A stretch of DNA of 64,000 nucleotides from Erythroxylum novogranatense (Eukaryota > Streptophyta > Magnoliopsida > Malpighiales > Erythroxylaceae): positions 35,605,402 to 35,669,401 of the forward strand of contig CM057230.1 of NCBI GenBank assembly GCA_029891385.1, in the 5' to 3' direction. Of the stretch, positions 63,706-64,000 are shown piece after piece. Position 1 is the stretch's first letter, and every line of letters starts with the position of its first letter. Below the pieces are notes generated by a model, which was not told the origin of the DNA, made no database searches, and saw only the letters and a program-made list of their open reading frames with translations. The translations under genes and the position numbers were made by a program.

Positions 63706-63720
63706 GGCTCGATACCAAAA

Positions 63721-64000
63721 TGATCGACAACAACCTAGAATCAATGTCTAGATCACCTCCGTTTCAATGATTGTTCCCAAACCTAAATTCAATCAATCTA
63801 ACAAGACCCTTCACCCCAAAACAACAAGGAATTGGTAACAAAGAGTATAAGATTGTAGGAATTGAATTAACGCCACAAGTTAGAACTTACTTGATAAGTG
63901 GAATCAATCCTTAAGGTAAAACAAGCAAGAATCTCAATTTCTCTCAAGAATGCTTTCTAATTTTATTGATCTCTAGAACTCGTGTTCATGGCTAAAGCAA
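63721..64000 (-). repeat. LTR of element K, partial
   Basis: The inner end reads TGATCGACAACAACC (A: TGATACAACAACAACC). It matches the A LTR to the window edge. Confidence 0.88.

Larger units (their letters stand above)
62581..64000 (-). mobile_element. Element K: 5' end of an A/B/C-family element, runs off right edge
   Basis: Minus order: LTR (64000 to 63721, continuing outside), primer site (63718 to 63706), leader, gag start at 62742, truncated at 62581 against copia leader sequence. Nearly the same as A over this whole stretch. Confidence 0.88.

Overview
The window is plant nuclear DNA made almost entirely of nested Ty3/gypsy LTR retrotransposons. No host gene, tRNA, rRNA or CRISPR array could be supported. 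A plant origin follows from the LTR/gag/pol families, from primer-binding sites of the initiator-methionine-tRNA type (TGGTATCAGAGC and variants), from a Ty1/copia LTR end at 62107, and from the depth of nesting. The species cannot be told. Most gypsy families here have an integrase that ends in a GPF-type module without a recognisable chromodomain, and a polyprotein that reads on into the 3' LTR. That suggests CRM-like or related chromoviruses and a (peri)centromeric setting, but this is inference. Element letters below are mine.

Left part (1-13565). Element L (minus, runs off the left edge, 2.2-kb LTR) sits in the gag of element B (plus). B is interrupted in its reverse transcriptase by A, an inverted 5' half of the same family, and A carries solo LTR Q in its own RT. 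B resumes at 8902 and fuses at about 10011 to C, a deleted, mosaic member of the same family. A 2.1-kb AT-rich block of alternating purine/pyrimidine words (13566-15711) follows.

Middle (15712-60737). Two minus-strand elements of one family, D and O, are joined in tandem through one LTR (37552-40059) and act as the substrate for two separate nests. In D: E (571-bp LTRs, TSD ggaat) contains F (TSD cgcgg/cgtgg), which contains M (TSD gactt). In O: solo LTR P (TSD atact) contains G (TSD cgagc/cgagt), which contains H (TSD caagt/taagt). The shared D/O LTR also carries solo LTR N (TSD aaatg) and a micro-inversion. M belongs to the same family as the oldest layer (D/O), and F and G are sister copies. 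E is a compact gag-protease element that lost RT, RNase H and integrase. H ends in three tandem LTRs.

Right part (60738-64000). A second AT-rich block, two (TA)n tracts, the 3' end of a copia LTR with primer site and leader, and then the 5' end of K, another minus-strand member of the A/B/C family that runs off the right edge.

The elements have no joint pathway, but they share a design: LTR, Met-tRNA primer site, purine-rich leader tract, a conserved leader block with two AAACACG boxes (often CACGTG), a TTTTGCAG just before the gag ATG, gag with a CCHC knuckle, protease, RT, RNase H, integrase, a polypurine tract that is itself coding, and a conserved polyprotein tail inside U3. Most reading frames are broken by 1-3 base indels. 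Part of these may be sequence errors at CTG/CAG sites rather than true decay. All coordinates were read by eye and may be off by a few bases.
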